Notes: generated by a model from the sequence alone, not told the origin. A DNA stretch of 64,000 nucleotides from Viscum album (GCA_963277665.1 OY728143.1:229639591-229703590); one strand, 5' to 3'; positions 13,921-25,879 are shown, counted from the first letter of the stretch. Program-made: numbers and translations.

Positions 13921-14240
13921 TCATTGTCTCTCTCCACCATAAACATTTCTACCGCTTATTTTCTCCATCCATCCTCATATTTCATGAATCACTCAACAAT
14001 TGTGAACCTGAGAGAAATATGGATCTCCCATGGTATTTGAGAATCAAGAATCATGATTTTCTACATGATTCATAGAACCAACGTGTAGGGATTCCCATAG
14101 AGATGTCCTCCATCATTTTTGAAGGAGGGATCCCCTTCAGGTCACTAGAGGCTCCATGAATCATTAAGCCTTCACGTAGCACTCTCCAAATAATGATCTC
14201 TTTAGTAAAGGAAATCTTTGATCCACCACATACTTTTATT

Positions 14241-14348
14241 CACGAATCATCCTTCCTCTACAAAGAAACATTCCTTCATGAATCTTCCTTTCTTCTTGAA
14301 GAACATTTCTTTCATGAATCGTCCTTCCTTTATGAATCATCCCTCCTT
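14241..14348 (+). repeat. 18/36-bp tandem repeat in element E 5' LTR
   Basis: Three 36-bp units start at 14241, 14277 and 14313, each beginning CAYGAATC and each made of two diverged 18-bp halves of the type CATGAATCATCCTTCCTT. The repeat leaves an 88-codon frame open (14193-14459) that reads His-Glu-Ser-Ser-Phe repeatedly, but this looks like a by-product of the repeat. A degenerate version lies at about 36105-36170 in the 3' LTR. Confidence 0.7.
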
Positions 14349-15149
14349 CGTGAGGCTCCTATAATTTTCAAAGCTCCTCTAGTCGAGCCCCTTGGAATTG
14401 TGAACCCCATTCCCACACAACCCTCAAGTCTTGTGCAATGTGATTTTATGGTCCCTTAAGTTATGTTTCATGATTCATTTACTAACCTAATGATTCTTAT
14501 CATATGTATGCTAAAAACTATTGCTTCTTCACATAGTCATACTAACATGGACCCCTCTATCAACCTCTCCTCCACCTCACTCTTGTTGGGAATTAAATAT
14601 TCCTTATCTTCCCAAAGTGTGGGTTGGTAAAAGTTATGTAATTTCAAGGTATGAGGAGTGAGTCCTAATAATGTTACTTGAATAATTTTAAAATTCCATG
14701 AATTTACGTCATCAACACATGATGTTAAAATGTGATCACCATATGCATGGCATGTCTGAGAGGGCTAGAAAGTGGATTGGAACTAGTGCCTCATGCTCGA
14801 TCCCCCCTTGGTCTATGTCATCGTGTTCTCCTTGGTTAGTATTGACGGATGCCTCAAACAACTTACTAGAGATACCCTCATGTAGTATGTCCGAATCTCC
14901 ATATCCATGGGCTACTAGCCATGTGTTTATCCCAACCCATCGCTCCTAGATGAACACTTCACGAGATGATCATAAGATATTTTGATACCTATTTTCTCTC
15001 ACACAAACCATGACTCATGTGGTCTTGGAGTAAATGGTGACCACGACATGCTTTTTGGGCTGTATACCACATGTAATCCCCAACATTGCTTTGGGATTCT
15101 AACCATGCATATGCCCTAACATGATCATAGACCACTATCCATGTATAAG

Positions 15150-16240
15150 ACCCATGTCGCTCTCAACCAAACTACATTGACATTTGTCACTATATTCTAA
15201 ATTAGGTGTATAAGAATCCTTTTCATGGATCAATCCCCTCATTCCCCACAATCCATTTGTCCCAAATATATCAGGTTGATTCACTCATCCTACAGGACAT
15301 TAAACGATATCATCCTCTAAACTACATGGGGCATGATCCCTTTCAGGTATGTGGAAAGCCGCTTGAAGGTTCAGTCCCATAAAAGGGTAAAATTTGGTGC
15401 TCCAGTATACGGACATACCTCTTGATGTGACATTTTCCTTTCTTTGGATGCATCTTCTAGTTCCTCCTCCTAGAGGTGTTCTGATCCACATAGGTGGTAA
15501 ACCTTGTATAAGCCCGACACTTCACCCTAGTCCTTCAACGGAGATTGATCCTCTTGAGAAGGTCCTCTAACCCTGGATAAGTCCATAGTGCATATTTAGG
15601 TATCTATAGTTTGTGTACATCCTAATTCTTTTCCCCCATCATGAACTACATAGACTTTGATCCCTGTCATTCAAATAGGGTACACAGAAATCCTCCCTAA
15701 GGATTAATCCCATTAGAAAATTCCCACCAAGGTATTTTTTTCAAGCTTGTGTGTTTGGGAAGATCATTCCCCAACCTGGAGGTTCTACTTATGTCGGGTC
15801 CTTATCCATACACTCCATTTCTCATGATCCACCCCTGGTTATCTCATCACCCCATCACAAAGTACATGGACTTTGATTCCCAGCCACAAGGATACGTCGA
15901 AAGCCTCTCTGAGGTTCAATACCAACATCACCATCTTCATTTCAGTTTCATATTATTCATCTCATTCAATAAATTCATTTTTTCCACCATCCATCCTAAT
16001 TCATAACTAAGCTATCACATCCTGGTGAGATCATGACACCCACATCCTCGCTACTTCTAGCAGCACCTGGGAATCTCACCATGCATAAACCCAGAAAAAT
16101 TAATATTCATCCAACCAAAAGTTCCCCTCTTCTGAAGAGAATCTAACCAATTGTAATACCAAAATATCCCCTTTGAAATATGTGGGTTTTGATCCATGTC
16201 TTCAAAACAAGTTACGTAGGAAGCCTCATCATTCCAAGCC
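15150..16240 (+). repeat. Five copies of a hairpin-like motif in element E 5' LTR
   Basis: A motif of about 45 bp, roughly GAACTACATGG, then TTGATCCC, then GGATACGTAGGAAGCC, occurs near 15167, 15318, 15646, 15861 and 16177. The spacings (about 151, 328, 215 and 316) closely match those in the 3' LTR. The outer blocks CTACRT and AYGTAG are complementary, so each copy could fold into a stem-loop. Similar motifs are common in plant Tat-type elements. Confidence 0.65.
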
Positions 16241-16480
16241 AATTGTAAACCTTTGTGTCACCCTTTTTGGGGTACGCTTCCCTGATTCTTGATTTTTGAT
16301 TTCCTGATTATTTTTTTGCAGTGTGAAACACTATGTTTGGGACACACCATCCTAGGTACATCCTCATTGGGAGTTATAATCCATCCATATGGTAAATCTC
16401 TAGGTGCTCCCTTCTTGGGATGTACCTATCTAATCCACTCCAATCAGTGTTCTGATCTATCTGATTTGTCTCCACTACAC

Positions 16481-18084
16481 ATAAAAATCACGACATACCC
16501 AGTGTTATACTTGATAATATGAGGAAAACATCAGAGAAATTCCATAATAATAATTACCCCATAATCAAAATGGGATTCCTAAGTCTTCTGTTCCCTTTAT
16601 AAGCGCTATAAAAATAGAGAATTCAGGTTTACCAATGTTTTTACGTCCAGACATTCTAGTGATCCCAATAGCAACTACTCTCCTAAAAAAGGTTATTGCC
16701 CAAACATTAATATTTATAATGTTCTCATAGATGTATTTTAGTTAACTAGAATTCACAATGAAATGGAATAGAGAAGTGTTTTACAAAAAAAATAATCTCT
16801 ATGGGTGACCGAAACTATTCAATGGATTCCTAGGAGGAATCCAAATGTGGAGGAACCAACATCCCCTCAACCGATTCCAGTCATGGAAAAAACATCACTA
16901 AAAAAGTGATGAATATCCCCAGCAATTGGAAAGAGGTAATGTGGGTGACAAAGTATCTATCATTGTCGACATGCTTGCATGGGTGGCACGCCACAGTATA
17001 AAGTGTCAGATTTAGAAAAATGGTGATCTCGACGTGAATATTTTCTCTTAAAACCATGGGGATTAGTGTCATTCAAGACATCAGTAGATAATAATGTCAT
17101 TGAATCTTGCTATCCGGAACCAGGTCCCAAAATGAAAATTTTGGGGCCGGTGTGGAATTTAATAGAATTTCGTGCATTTAATCATTGGGCATTTCGATCT
17201 TCAAAATTGTCACCATGTATCCCTCTATCCATTCATGGAAGACTGAACATTGCTGGGGCACTGGGCAATGTATTACTACAATGCATAATAATTACTTAAT
17301 CTTCCTACTTTATAGGACCCAGGCTATAGGACACAAGTCACATCCCTCATGTAGATCCAGGGGCAGCTGCAATGCCAATGTGGCAATCCTGCATGACACC
17401 ACCTCTACCATGATGTCGTCCATAACCAAGGATACCAAGTACCCATTCCCCATATCACCCTAATAATATAACTAGAGAATGGTGATCGAAAATATTATTT
17501 GATGGTACAAAGAGTATGGGGTAATCCCAATGAGGGATATGGACCACCAGGAATTGGAGTCTTTTCTACCTCACAATCACCCCAAGGGTCACATAGAGAG
17601 CCACATCACCCCCCATTGACATTCAAATGATTAGGGATCCTCTTTCTATAATGATACCATGGTTCACTACCCAACTTCAATGAGGTTAGGCACGTCTGAG
17701 TCATCCAAACAAAAACTTCTTCCCATGAGAATCCAAGGAGGGATCTCATTAGGCCATGTAAACACCAACATCTAATCCCTCGGTCTGAGGAACATGTGGT
17801 ATATACCACTACAACACTGGACCATGTTCGATACACCCGACGCCAACATCATGTGCATATTCAAAAGGACACCCATCAGTAGGCATCATATTCTATATCA
17901 TCAGTGGACCATGACACCCTCAACACATTCTATCATGTCCCTACTGCTATAGATTAAGGATTAACCATCTTCTGATTAGGAGTGACTCCCCATCTTCCCC
18001 CTAAACAAGCATGGTTGACTCTTCATGTCACTAGAGTGACCAACTTCCATCATAGGATAACCCATGACATTGATATCTAGGATG
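16481..18084. other. Element E leader region, no recognisable gene
   Basis: By position this is the untranslated leader and start of the element E interior. Short open frames on both strands match nothing I recognise, and no primer-binding site for the usual tRNAs (Met, Asp, Arg types) could be read. Composition is less AT-rich than the flanking element A. Confidence 0.4.
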
Positions 18085-18590
18085 GAGGTCACCCCATACC
18101 ATCACCAATCCTTATGGAGGCCATCCCCATATTGTTGACACTCGACAATGAGGTCCTCCCCATGTTCTCACCATCTCCAGTGGAGGTCCCCCCACATATA
18201 GAATTCCCAACAATGGGGGACATCCCCTCGTGTCCAGTGAGTAGTATTGTGGTCCTCCGTGTACACAAGAATCTCAACATTGAGGTCCTCCCTATGTCCT
18301 ATTTGACATTATCCATTGTGATCCTATCACCAAAGCTCACAAGAGTGGAGGTCCTCCCTATGTCCTATTTGACATTATCCATTGTGATCCTATCACCAAA
18401 GCTCACAAGAGTGGAGGTCCTCCCTAGACTCAAACCCATCATCGAGGTCCTCGCCATGTTATCTTCTTACACCCATAGTGGAGGTCCTCTCCACCATCAC
18501 CACAATATCAATGGATATTCTTCCTACTTTGAGGGAAACAGGTACATAGGTCCTCATTTATCCCATCTATCTCTAACAGAGGACCTCCAT
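18085..18590 (+). repeat. 33-bp (11-codon) tandem repeat in element E
   Basis: A GAGGTCCTCCCCATG-like core recurs at 18085, 18117, 18150, 18183, 18216, 18249 and 18282, a spacing of 33 bp with one 32. It continues with looser spacing at 18348, 18414, 18444, 18481, 18513, 18547 and 18579. Inside it, a 66-bp dimer is present twice without a single difference (18282-18347 and 18348-18413). The core contains the near-palindrome GAGG-N-CCTC. The period is a multiple of three, so it stays in frame with the overlapping open frame. Confidence 0.85.
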
Positions 18591-18695
18591 GCTCCAGTGC
18601 TAACACACATAGATATTTCTCCCTTGTCAAAGATCAACCATTCCCTAATGAACCATTATGGTCATGGAAGGAGAAACATATACACTAAGGGATGA
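18114..18695 (+). CDS. 193-codon open frame made largely of 11-residue repeats
   Basis: The longest open frame in element E, unbroken for 580 bp although neighbouring Tat coding stretches have a stop every few tens of codons. It reads as repeats of about 11 residues with an Ile/Val-Glu-Val-Leu-Pro-Met start, including an exact 22-residue duplication, followed by a His-rich stretch (His-His-His-His) and a basic tail. It may be an N-terminal part of Gag or an extra upstream ORF of the element, or simply a frame kept open by recent repeat expansion. I do not recognise a domain. No signal peptide or membrane segment is evident. Confidence 0.3.
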   Translation: MEAIPILLTLDNEVLPMFSPSPVEVPPHIEFPTMGDIPSCPVSSIVVLRVHKNLNIEVLPMSYLTLSIVILSPKLTRVEVLPMSYLTLSIVILSPKLTRVEVLPRLKPIIEVLAMLSSYTHSGGPLHHHHNINGYSSYFEGNRYIGPHLSHLSLTEDLHAPVLTHIDISPLSKINHSLMNHYGHGRRNIYTKG

Positions 18696-18699
18696 AATC

Positions 18700-21600
18700 T
18701 AAGAAATTTCATATCATAGTCAATCAAGATCACTTTTCAGATACTGAAGTGGAATGTGACATGATACTAGAGCCTTTACCCCAATCCTCTACATCAAGGT
18801 TTGGGGAAGGAACCTAGAATTTGGGATTCATCCTCCTAGAAAGTGAAATACACCATATCCTTGAAGCCATCTATAGGAACATGTAGGAGGAGGAAGATTT
18901 GGATCCTTTCTGGGTTTCACCATGTATTCCTCTTTTTCATCACCTGTATCATTCTCTACCTCAACACAAGATCAAAGGGAGTTGTTTTAATGATCGGTAC
19001 ATGATTGGTACCAACATGATCTACCAGAAATGGAAATCACCCTTTCATAAGAGGTAGTGGTCGGCCCTCCATATTATTGTGATGTGATGTAGCTATCTAT
19101 AATGTCCCCAAGAGAAGGTTTAGTGAAAAGCTGCCTATCAGCTTCTATGTTGTTCTTTCCACAATCCAATCAACTACCAGAATAGTCCACATCAGTTTCA
19201 TTTTCAGCCCATCAACCACCCCCAGACATTGAATAGGGAAACAATATGCCAGATCCAGTATCTGAATAGAGAGGCATGTGGGAAATTATTATGGGGGACC
19301 ACTTCCCCATGTTGTTCTAACCAATCGTGATTCTAGACTTCAACATCATGGAGTCCCTCTACTAGGATGAGGTCATGTTTTTCTGCTGAGCTCTATGGGA
19401 AACACATTTTCTCAATCGTCATCTATGGTTGATTTATCTGAAGATCCAAGAGCTTTATGATGACGTTGACCAGCATTGTCGCATGTTTGACTTAGACACC
19501 ATTCCTACCGCTCAACACCCAACACCTCCTGGTTATCACCTGGTCCTCCACCAATGATGCATCCAGAGCTTTACTATTCTCCATAAGATTATTGTCAATG
19601 AATCACCACATGTTCAGATCCATGGGTGGGGAAAGTATACAACTCTCCATTTCATCATGATTCTACATCATCCCATCTTTTTGATTGATATCAAGGATAT
19701 GCCACCAACTATTATCATGCTAAAAAAGGATAACCTAAATCAAATTAATGATAAGGATACTGATATAGGGTTCATTGAAGAGAACATAACCCTTTAAATA
19801 GTGAAACATATACTGGAACCCCTGGCATTGTCACTCACCAAGAAATACACTTTCTTGGCCTTGTTGAACATTCCAAGTCATTACCTATCGATTGGGACCC
19901 TAGCATTGGAAATGGGCACACTAAGACTGTTAATCCCTCTAACCCATCTAGATTGACTCAAGAGATGGAAGATGACACCAAGAAGGTTGTGCTACTTCTA
20001 CATCTTGTGAAATAGAAAAAGATCATTGATGAGCTCCTCAATCAGTGCCTCACAAAATAATTCCTAGATTACAATGATCCTAAGTATTATCTGATCCACC
20101 CTCCACCAGGGAATCAGGGGAATCCATAGTTTATTCACATTGAACTACCTCTTGTTGATCCCAACAACATGTGAATATTGATAGGGAAGAGGTCAGAATT
20201 TGTGGAAAATGTCCACGGTATGCATCAATAAATCCACCCAAGCAGTGTGTGAATAATTTAAGAGACCTGTCTCTATAATCCATTACATGACTAGCACATC
20301 AAGTATCTCTACAAGTCCTTCCCCTTGTTGTACATTCTATCCCTACAGTGTTACCTTAGGTTATTCCTCCAGTGGCTCCACTTTACAATACATGAGTCAC
20401 TGGGCTAACCTATCATATTGAAGAGACTACAAATGCATTGGTGGTCTGTGATCCACACCATGATAGAAATCCTTACCAGATGGATCTGATGGAAACTCTC
20501 ATCACCCAACTCATTGACCTTGAAATATAGAAGGTGGTGATCCCACCTAATGGAAAGTCTCATCTCGTATGGATATATGATATTATAGGAACCCCAGATT
20601 TTTAGAACCCCACATTCTCCCCCTTTAATTGGATGGACGACCCATTGAGAAATATAGCCCACATTCTCCCAAGATGTGGACACATACTAAGAACTATAGT
20701 GTATCAGGAAGTTAACAATATCTAGTATTTCATACAGACACTAGAAGGGAATGTGTTCATCAGGTAAAAGTAGTTATCCCTTAGGTCTATAGCCATATTA
20801 GAGGATCTTCATTGTAAATTAATTTATTAGATCAGATACACCACTCATAAGACCAGTATTTTTAACCTATTCAAATGAAAACAACGACTAAATGAGAGAA
20901 TTACATAATTTTTCTGTAGGTGGATAAGACTCACATATTCACTCGATATGCCAAAAACTTAGTAATAGATACTGATGATGAGTGTGGGGAGTGAGAAGAC
21001 TAATCTGGTCCCCTCCCATGTCACCCAAAATTTCCCATGCATATTTTTTGATTTCTCTAACAAGGCTCAACATTGAGAGGAATCAATAAAAAGGAAAAAA
21101 AGGCATGTATGTTTCCTCCTATAGCTTCTATAAGACAAACCTCAAAGATGGAGACTTCTTTCATCACATGGTTAGAGGCCTCGTTCCACTAGAGTTGTTT
21201 CTAGAAGAGCAGAATCACTAGTCTAGCAGAGGTCCACAACCTCTAGCTTAACATCAAGACTAGAATCACTAGTCCTAGAATCGGCAAGCATCACCACCTA
21301 ATGCACCACTATTTTACAGGTTAGATAATCAGGTTCCACCTCTATACCAGGATCCATCCATTCATCAAGGCCAGGCTCCAAGGGTCCCATTACAGAATAA
21401 GAGAAACTAAATCTACATGTATGAAGAATCTTAGGTCCTCTATTACTTCTGATGATCCTTGGATCATGTGATTTTGAGGATTCTATACTATAAAATTCCC
21501 CACGAGGTTCATATCCCAGATATCCCAAACTACCCCTATCACTGATTACATTGAAATAATATCAATAAGTACAATGTGTTCAAGGAATAAGAACATGACT

Positions 21601-22750
21601 AGGACAAAAATAATGTAGTTAGGTTGGGTCATATGCCTGAACAGGTGGCATGTGTTTTTGCAGAGACTGATAGCGAAAGCAAGGGCAACTGAAAGCATGT
21701 CTCTGGTCATGGGTCTCAGAAGTATGACAATTGGTTGGCCCACAGAAAAGTCTCTCACTCCCACGATATCTCCTATTCCTATTTGAATCATCTCGATCCT
21801 TCTAAAGTTTTCAATAATTCTACTGGTACCACTTCTGTATCTATGTCTCAGCCTTTTGCATCTCTAAAGAGAAGTCCTCATCTGTCTAAGTAAAAACAGG
21901 GAACCATATCCAGTTTCAAGGCAATATCACATTATCATTTGCTTCATGCCTCTAGGAATGGGATTCTCCCCGAAGATCTGCCCTGTATTGGAGGATTTCT
22001 AAAGTGATGATCATGATTTTTTCTCAGTAAATACCAATAAACTGGTGAAGCCTTACATGGTTCCTAATTATGTGGAGTTCTAGGGTGGTCCACTTAATGT
22101 CCCCAATCATCACCATCATTAACATATTCATAGCTATGTGATCTATCGAAATGCTTAGTCATGTGATTATGTCCATTCCATGTACTCTAATAAGACCAAA
22201 CATCAAGATCAGTATAGAGCTCAACATGCATAGTCCTCTCATCCCGAATCATCAGTCATACAACCGTCGTCATTCTAGTTACCTGATTAGGATAAGCTGT
22301 CATGACTACACCGCGATCAGCCGCATCCAGTAATGGCCAGAACTCAGTCATCTGATAGTCAGCTGATAGTCATTTTGTGTGGTTCATCTAGTGAAAAGTG
22401 TTCTATCTTCAGCACTAGCTATAATCATCCAGTTTGACCAGCAACACCCATCATATCATCTTCTATAGAGAAACTCCCTATCCACAAAAAATGTGCATCT
22501 AAAATAGATGTATGATGTTTTTAAGAACCCTTACAATATTATTAAGAATCTATAAATCCCCAAAGACCTCTATCTGTCTGATTATATGTGTGAAGCTCCC
22601 ATAGATGCTCTAAAAATCCCTATCCAGTTTGAAACAGATGTAGCAGCCACATGTGGCTTTCATGCTATGGAAGTTGTGTGAGCATAATGTCAAGACATCG
22701 TCTCATTATCCTATGAAGATGATGGTTCTCCCATATAGTTCCACATTCAC
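18700..22750 (+). pseudogene. Element E gag / upstream ORF region, decayed
   Basis: By position between leader and protease this should hold gag and possibly an extra ORF. Readable + strand stretches include a Trp-Leu-Ile-Tyr-Leu-Lys-Ile-Gln-Glu-Leu-Tyr segment at about 19430, a run containing Ala-Glu-Thr-Asp-Ser-Glu-Ser at about 21660 and a Ser/His-rich run up to about 21890. Stops are mostly TAG, TAA and TGA at plausible Gln and Arg positions, and frame changes are frequent. I could not identify a capsid core or zinc knuckle, so the gag label is from context only. Confidence 0.4.
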
Positions 22751-22759
22751 CCATTGTAC

Positions 22760-23130
22760 ATCACTATCTTATTCAATGGCACAAAAGGCTACTGTTTTTT
22801 TTTCAAAATAGGTTCAGGGATCAAACTTATCCCAAACTAGATTCAATGCATGCTTGGGATATTGAAATAATAGTTCAGTCCCTATGACATAAAAATCCAT
22901 TGTTATGATAGGATTGAGTAGAGGTAGTGTGGAAAGATCCAACTAAATACCCATTTTGGTGTCCTGATTTCCCATAACGAATTCATGGTTGTCTCGCTAG
23001 AAACTGCCTACAATGAGTTGATGAGTAGACCTTATCTCTACCTGCATGAAACATTTCCCTCCTCGTATCACTAATGTCATAGGTACTCCCTTAATGGTCA
23101 AGTGGGTGTACTTCAGGTTAATGAATCTCC
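22760..23130 (+). pseudogene. Element E aspartic protease remnant
   Basis: The readable part around 22985-23100 contains Thr-Ala-Tyr-Asn-Glu-Leu-Met-Ser-Arg-Pro-Tyr, followed by Pro-Ser-Ser-Tyr-His. These correspond to the Ala-Tyr-Asn-Ile-Leu-Gly-Arg-Pro-Trp and Pro-Ser-Thr-Leu-His landmarks of Tat-lineage protease. Upstream, near 22808, Gly-Ser-Gly-Ile-Lys-Leu-Ile-Pro sits where the active-site segment would be, but the catalytic Asp is not visible. The enzyme would mature the Gag-Pol polyprotein. This copy is dead. Confidence 0.6.
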
Positions 23131-24070
23131 CTTATCATCTTGTGAAGACGACAACCTATAGATCTACTATTATAAGATAATTGACATGATTGTTCAAACC
23201 AATGATATTGAGAACACTAGCCATTTAGAAGACCTGTGGGAATACCTGGATGATCCATTCATCCTCAGGATTCACTGATTGGAGGCCACAATCGAAGAAT
23301 TTGGACACTGCTTTTTTGTTTATGATAAAATGGTGATGTGTGTCCCTAGGTAAAAGGAACACTATAAGATCACATTGTACTCCTAATTAAATCATGATCG
23401 AGTGATTCCATAGGCTATTACCCTATAAGGTATCATGATGTTCACCCCATGGGAACAAAAAGACACCATACATGCTTTTTCCACCAGGCCTGGTTGAACC
23501 AAGTTAGGCCGATGTGCCACTACAACTTAGATATTAGAAGTGTGGCCTCTTTGGTCAAAGGCCCGAAGTAATTGGGTAGAAAACTTTCATCTCCATGGTA
23601 TCTGCAATGTAGGGGTCTCCCTATGATGATTCCACCACCAATCATGCTAGTACCATCATTCCTCCAGGGCCATCTATGTCATAATAATATCCTCATGCCA
23701 ATTATCCCATCACCTTAGATGGTTAGGATAATTTTGAAGATTCTCAGGCCTCATCTGAGGAAGACATCTTTGCCACCATCGATGAGTTGGTATTGGTGAA
23801 CCTCAGTACTGGGGAAGACCAGAGGCCAAAACTAATCAGTGCATCTATGCCTACTAAGGAACATCAATAGTATGTGATTTTTTAAGAAACATCATGATGT
23901 ATTTTCTGGGAGATATTATTTGATGATAGGACTATATCCTCAAGTCCCCATCGACCACCTTGGTATAACAATACACCATTGTGGGCACAAATAGATTCCT
24001 TGGAAGATGATCCCTTATCATGGATCCAAGTTCTAAGTCGAAGTTGAAAATACCATCAAATCCAAATTCA
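23131..24070 (+). pseudogene. Element E PR-RT linker, acidic
   Basis: The frame between protease and RT reads as a long, mostly acidic and poorly conserved segment with many stops. Tat-lineage elements have a similar low-complexity linker here. No separate gene is evident on either strand. Confidence 0.4.
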
Positions 24071-24760
24071 TCAGGGAAGTATAGTACACCAAATGTTTGG
24101 CCAATGAAATCCCTATTAGTAAGATGAATAGTCATATTAGTGTCTACATCAAGTTCTGGGATCTCAACCATAACTGTCTAAAGGATGATATTCCCCTTCC
24201 TATAATAGATTTATTGATTTATGCCACTACTGGACATCAAGGTCTCTCAGTTATGGATGAATATTCCAAGTATAATCAAATATAAATTTCCCCAAAGGAT
24301 AAAGATTCCACTGCCTTCAGATCACCACAAGGTACTTTCTGCAATCATTTAATGCCTTTTGGTTTGAGAAATGTAGGATCCAAATATCAGAGTGATATTC
24401 ACTGCATATTCAAACTGATGCATGGGATATTGGTCGAATTCTACATGGATAATTTGGTGTTGAAATCCCACTAGTGTCAGGACCATCATTGAGATCTTGA
24501 GAAAGTGTTCAACTTCCTCTGCTACCTCCATCTAAAGATGAACCCTTTTAAGTGCGCTTTAAGGTTTACCTAGTGAAATTAACTATTCTATTTCGTCAAA
24601 TATAGAGGCATCAAGATCAATCCAGAGAAGATCAAGGCCCCCAATTATGTGCCTCATCTGAGAATCCTACGTGAGATCTGATGCTTTCAAGTCCACTTAT
24701 CCTACATATACCGATTCATCATAAATCTGGATGGAATGTTTATGAACTTTTATTAAATCA
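24070..24760 (+). pseudogene. Element E reverse transcriptase, YVDD box mutated
   Basis: Contains the Lys-Asp-Asp-Ile-Pro-Leu-Pro-Ile-Ile-Asp motif (about 24190), Met-Pro-Phe-Gly-Leu-Arg-Asn (24352) and a Leu-Lys-Met-Asn-Pro-Phe-Lys-Cys segment (about 24530), all in the order of Tat-lineage RT. The catalytic box at 24442-24453 reads Tyr-Met-Asp-Asn instead of Tyr-Val-Asp-Asp, so the second metal-binding Asp is lost. Several TAG and TGA codons interrupt the frame. It is followed directly by RNase H. Confidence 0.85.
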
Positions 24761-24829
24761 TGAATAACGGTGGTGTCTATCAATGGGATTATGAGTATAT
24801 GAACTCTTTTGTAGAGATCAATAAGTATC

Positions 24830-25260
24830 TTCTATAGCCTTTGGATCTGATTTCACCCTTCTCCAATAAGACGATGGTTCATTATGTGACCACCTTGAAA
24901 TGATCCCTCAGTGACCTTCATGCCTAGAAGAATAATGAAGGGAACAATAACATTTTTTTCTATCTCAACTAAGTGATCCTTGACATGAAGACTAGATAAT
25001 CTTCTACAGGGAAGAGAATGCTCGTGCTGGTTTTCATAGTTCAGAAGTCGTGGCATTATCTGCACCATTATGGGATACAATTGATGTCATTTTTGGATCC
25101 GATGAAGTACATTCTAAACCTACCAATCATAATAGTCACTCTAGATTAGTGGGATGGTATCATTCCATAGTTCTACATCAATTTCGTCCCAATAAAGGCA
25201 GTCAAGAGTCAGGCACTGGAAAATTTTATGGCTGTCGATCCGGCCCCCATAGAGCATTCC
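24830..25260 (+). pseudogene. Element E RNase H (RT-linked) remnant
   Basis: The frame continuing from RT reads Ile-Phe-Phe-Tyr-Leu-Asn at about 24955 and Asp-Pro-Met-Lys-Tyr-Ile at about 25095. These match the Ala-Ile-Tyr-Tyr-Leu-Ser and Asp-Pro-Ile-Lys-Tyr-Ile landmarks of the first RNase H domain in this lineage. Its role is to degrade the RNA strand of the RNA/DNA hybrid. The frame is broken by at least four stops. Confidence 0.65.
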
Positions 25261-25309
25261 CTAAATTATGAAATTCCATACGAGGCCATACACTCTGTGG
25301 ATCTGTCCA

Positions 25310-25620
25310 TGTCTTCATGGTGGATATAATTTGATGGTGCCTCTCGGATCCCTTCCATTTGGAGACTCAACGACCGCAGGCTCAAGAATGTAGGTTTGGG
25401 TATCATCATTATGACACCTACACATACTATTTTTCAATATTTGTTCTTATTGTCAGAAGGTTTCAAAAACAATGAGGTAGAGTATCAGGCTCTAATAACT
25501 AGTCTTGTGCTGTCGCTTGAGATTGATATACCCTAACTACATGTGATGCGGGACTCCAATCTGGTCTTTATGTAGAGCAATGATGACTATGTTGTTGGAA
25601 ATCCAGAACATGTTCCCTTG
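25310..25620 (+). pseudogene. Element E second (archaeal-type) RNase H, diagnostic of Tat lineage
   Basis: The first catalytic Asp is present in Phe-Asp-Gly-Ala-Ser (25330 onward). It is followed by Val-Gly-Leu-Gly-Ile-Ile and by Asn-Asn-Glu-Val-Glu-Tyr-Gln-Ala-Leu with the expected Glu. Met-Arg-Asp-Ser-Asn-Leu-Val then carries the next Asp. Presence of this extra domain between RNase H and INT separates Tat-lineage elements from chromoviruses and from Athila. The segment is one of the best preserved in the element, with stops only near the ends. Confidence 0.8.
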
Positions 25621-25879
25621 GGAGAGTGATCTCACCGACTGGGGGCCTGATTCCCTTCTTGTCAACAAATCACTCATGTTCCTTGATCATAGAATGGTTG
25701 AGATGATTCAATGGCTATACTTTCCACATATCTCATAGAGCCTGACCATGAAAATTTGATTAACCATGTGTCACATCGAAGTTTCATCACTCCCATCACT
25801 TCAGATGAAAACGATAGACAACTGGTAAACAATCATACCACCAATTCTTCCACAACAGGATGAATTGGTCCCCCTGCCA

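Larger units (their letters stand above)
13775..16480 (+). repeat. Element E 5' LTR, second part
   Basis: Resumes after element A and aligns with 35645-38239 of the 3' LTR. Shared blocks include TTGTGAACCTGAGA (14006 and 35874), the serine-rich repeat at 14241, ACATGGACCCCTCTATC (14548 and 36377) and CATCCTCATTGGGA (16359 and 38201). Homology can be followed to CCATATGGTAAAT at about 16400, where the other copy is cut by D, so the LTR end beyond that is a guess. No primer-binding site was recognised downstream. Total LTR length is at least about 2.95 kb. Confidence 0.7.

Noticed and set aside
16520..17000. A primer-binding site for element E
   Set aside because: No stretch resembling the Met, Asp or Arg tRNA-complement types used by Ty3/gypsy elements was found after the presumed LTR end, so no site is called.
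20405..20683. 92-codon minus-strand open frame within element E
   Set aside because: The surrounding region is sense-strand gag/ORF sequence by position, and the minus frame shows no extension or motif, unlike the antisense frame at 31-35 kb.
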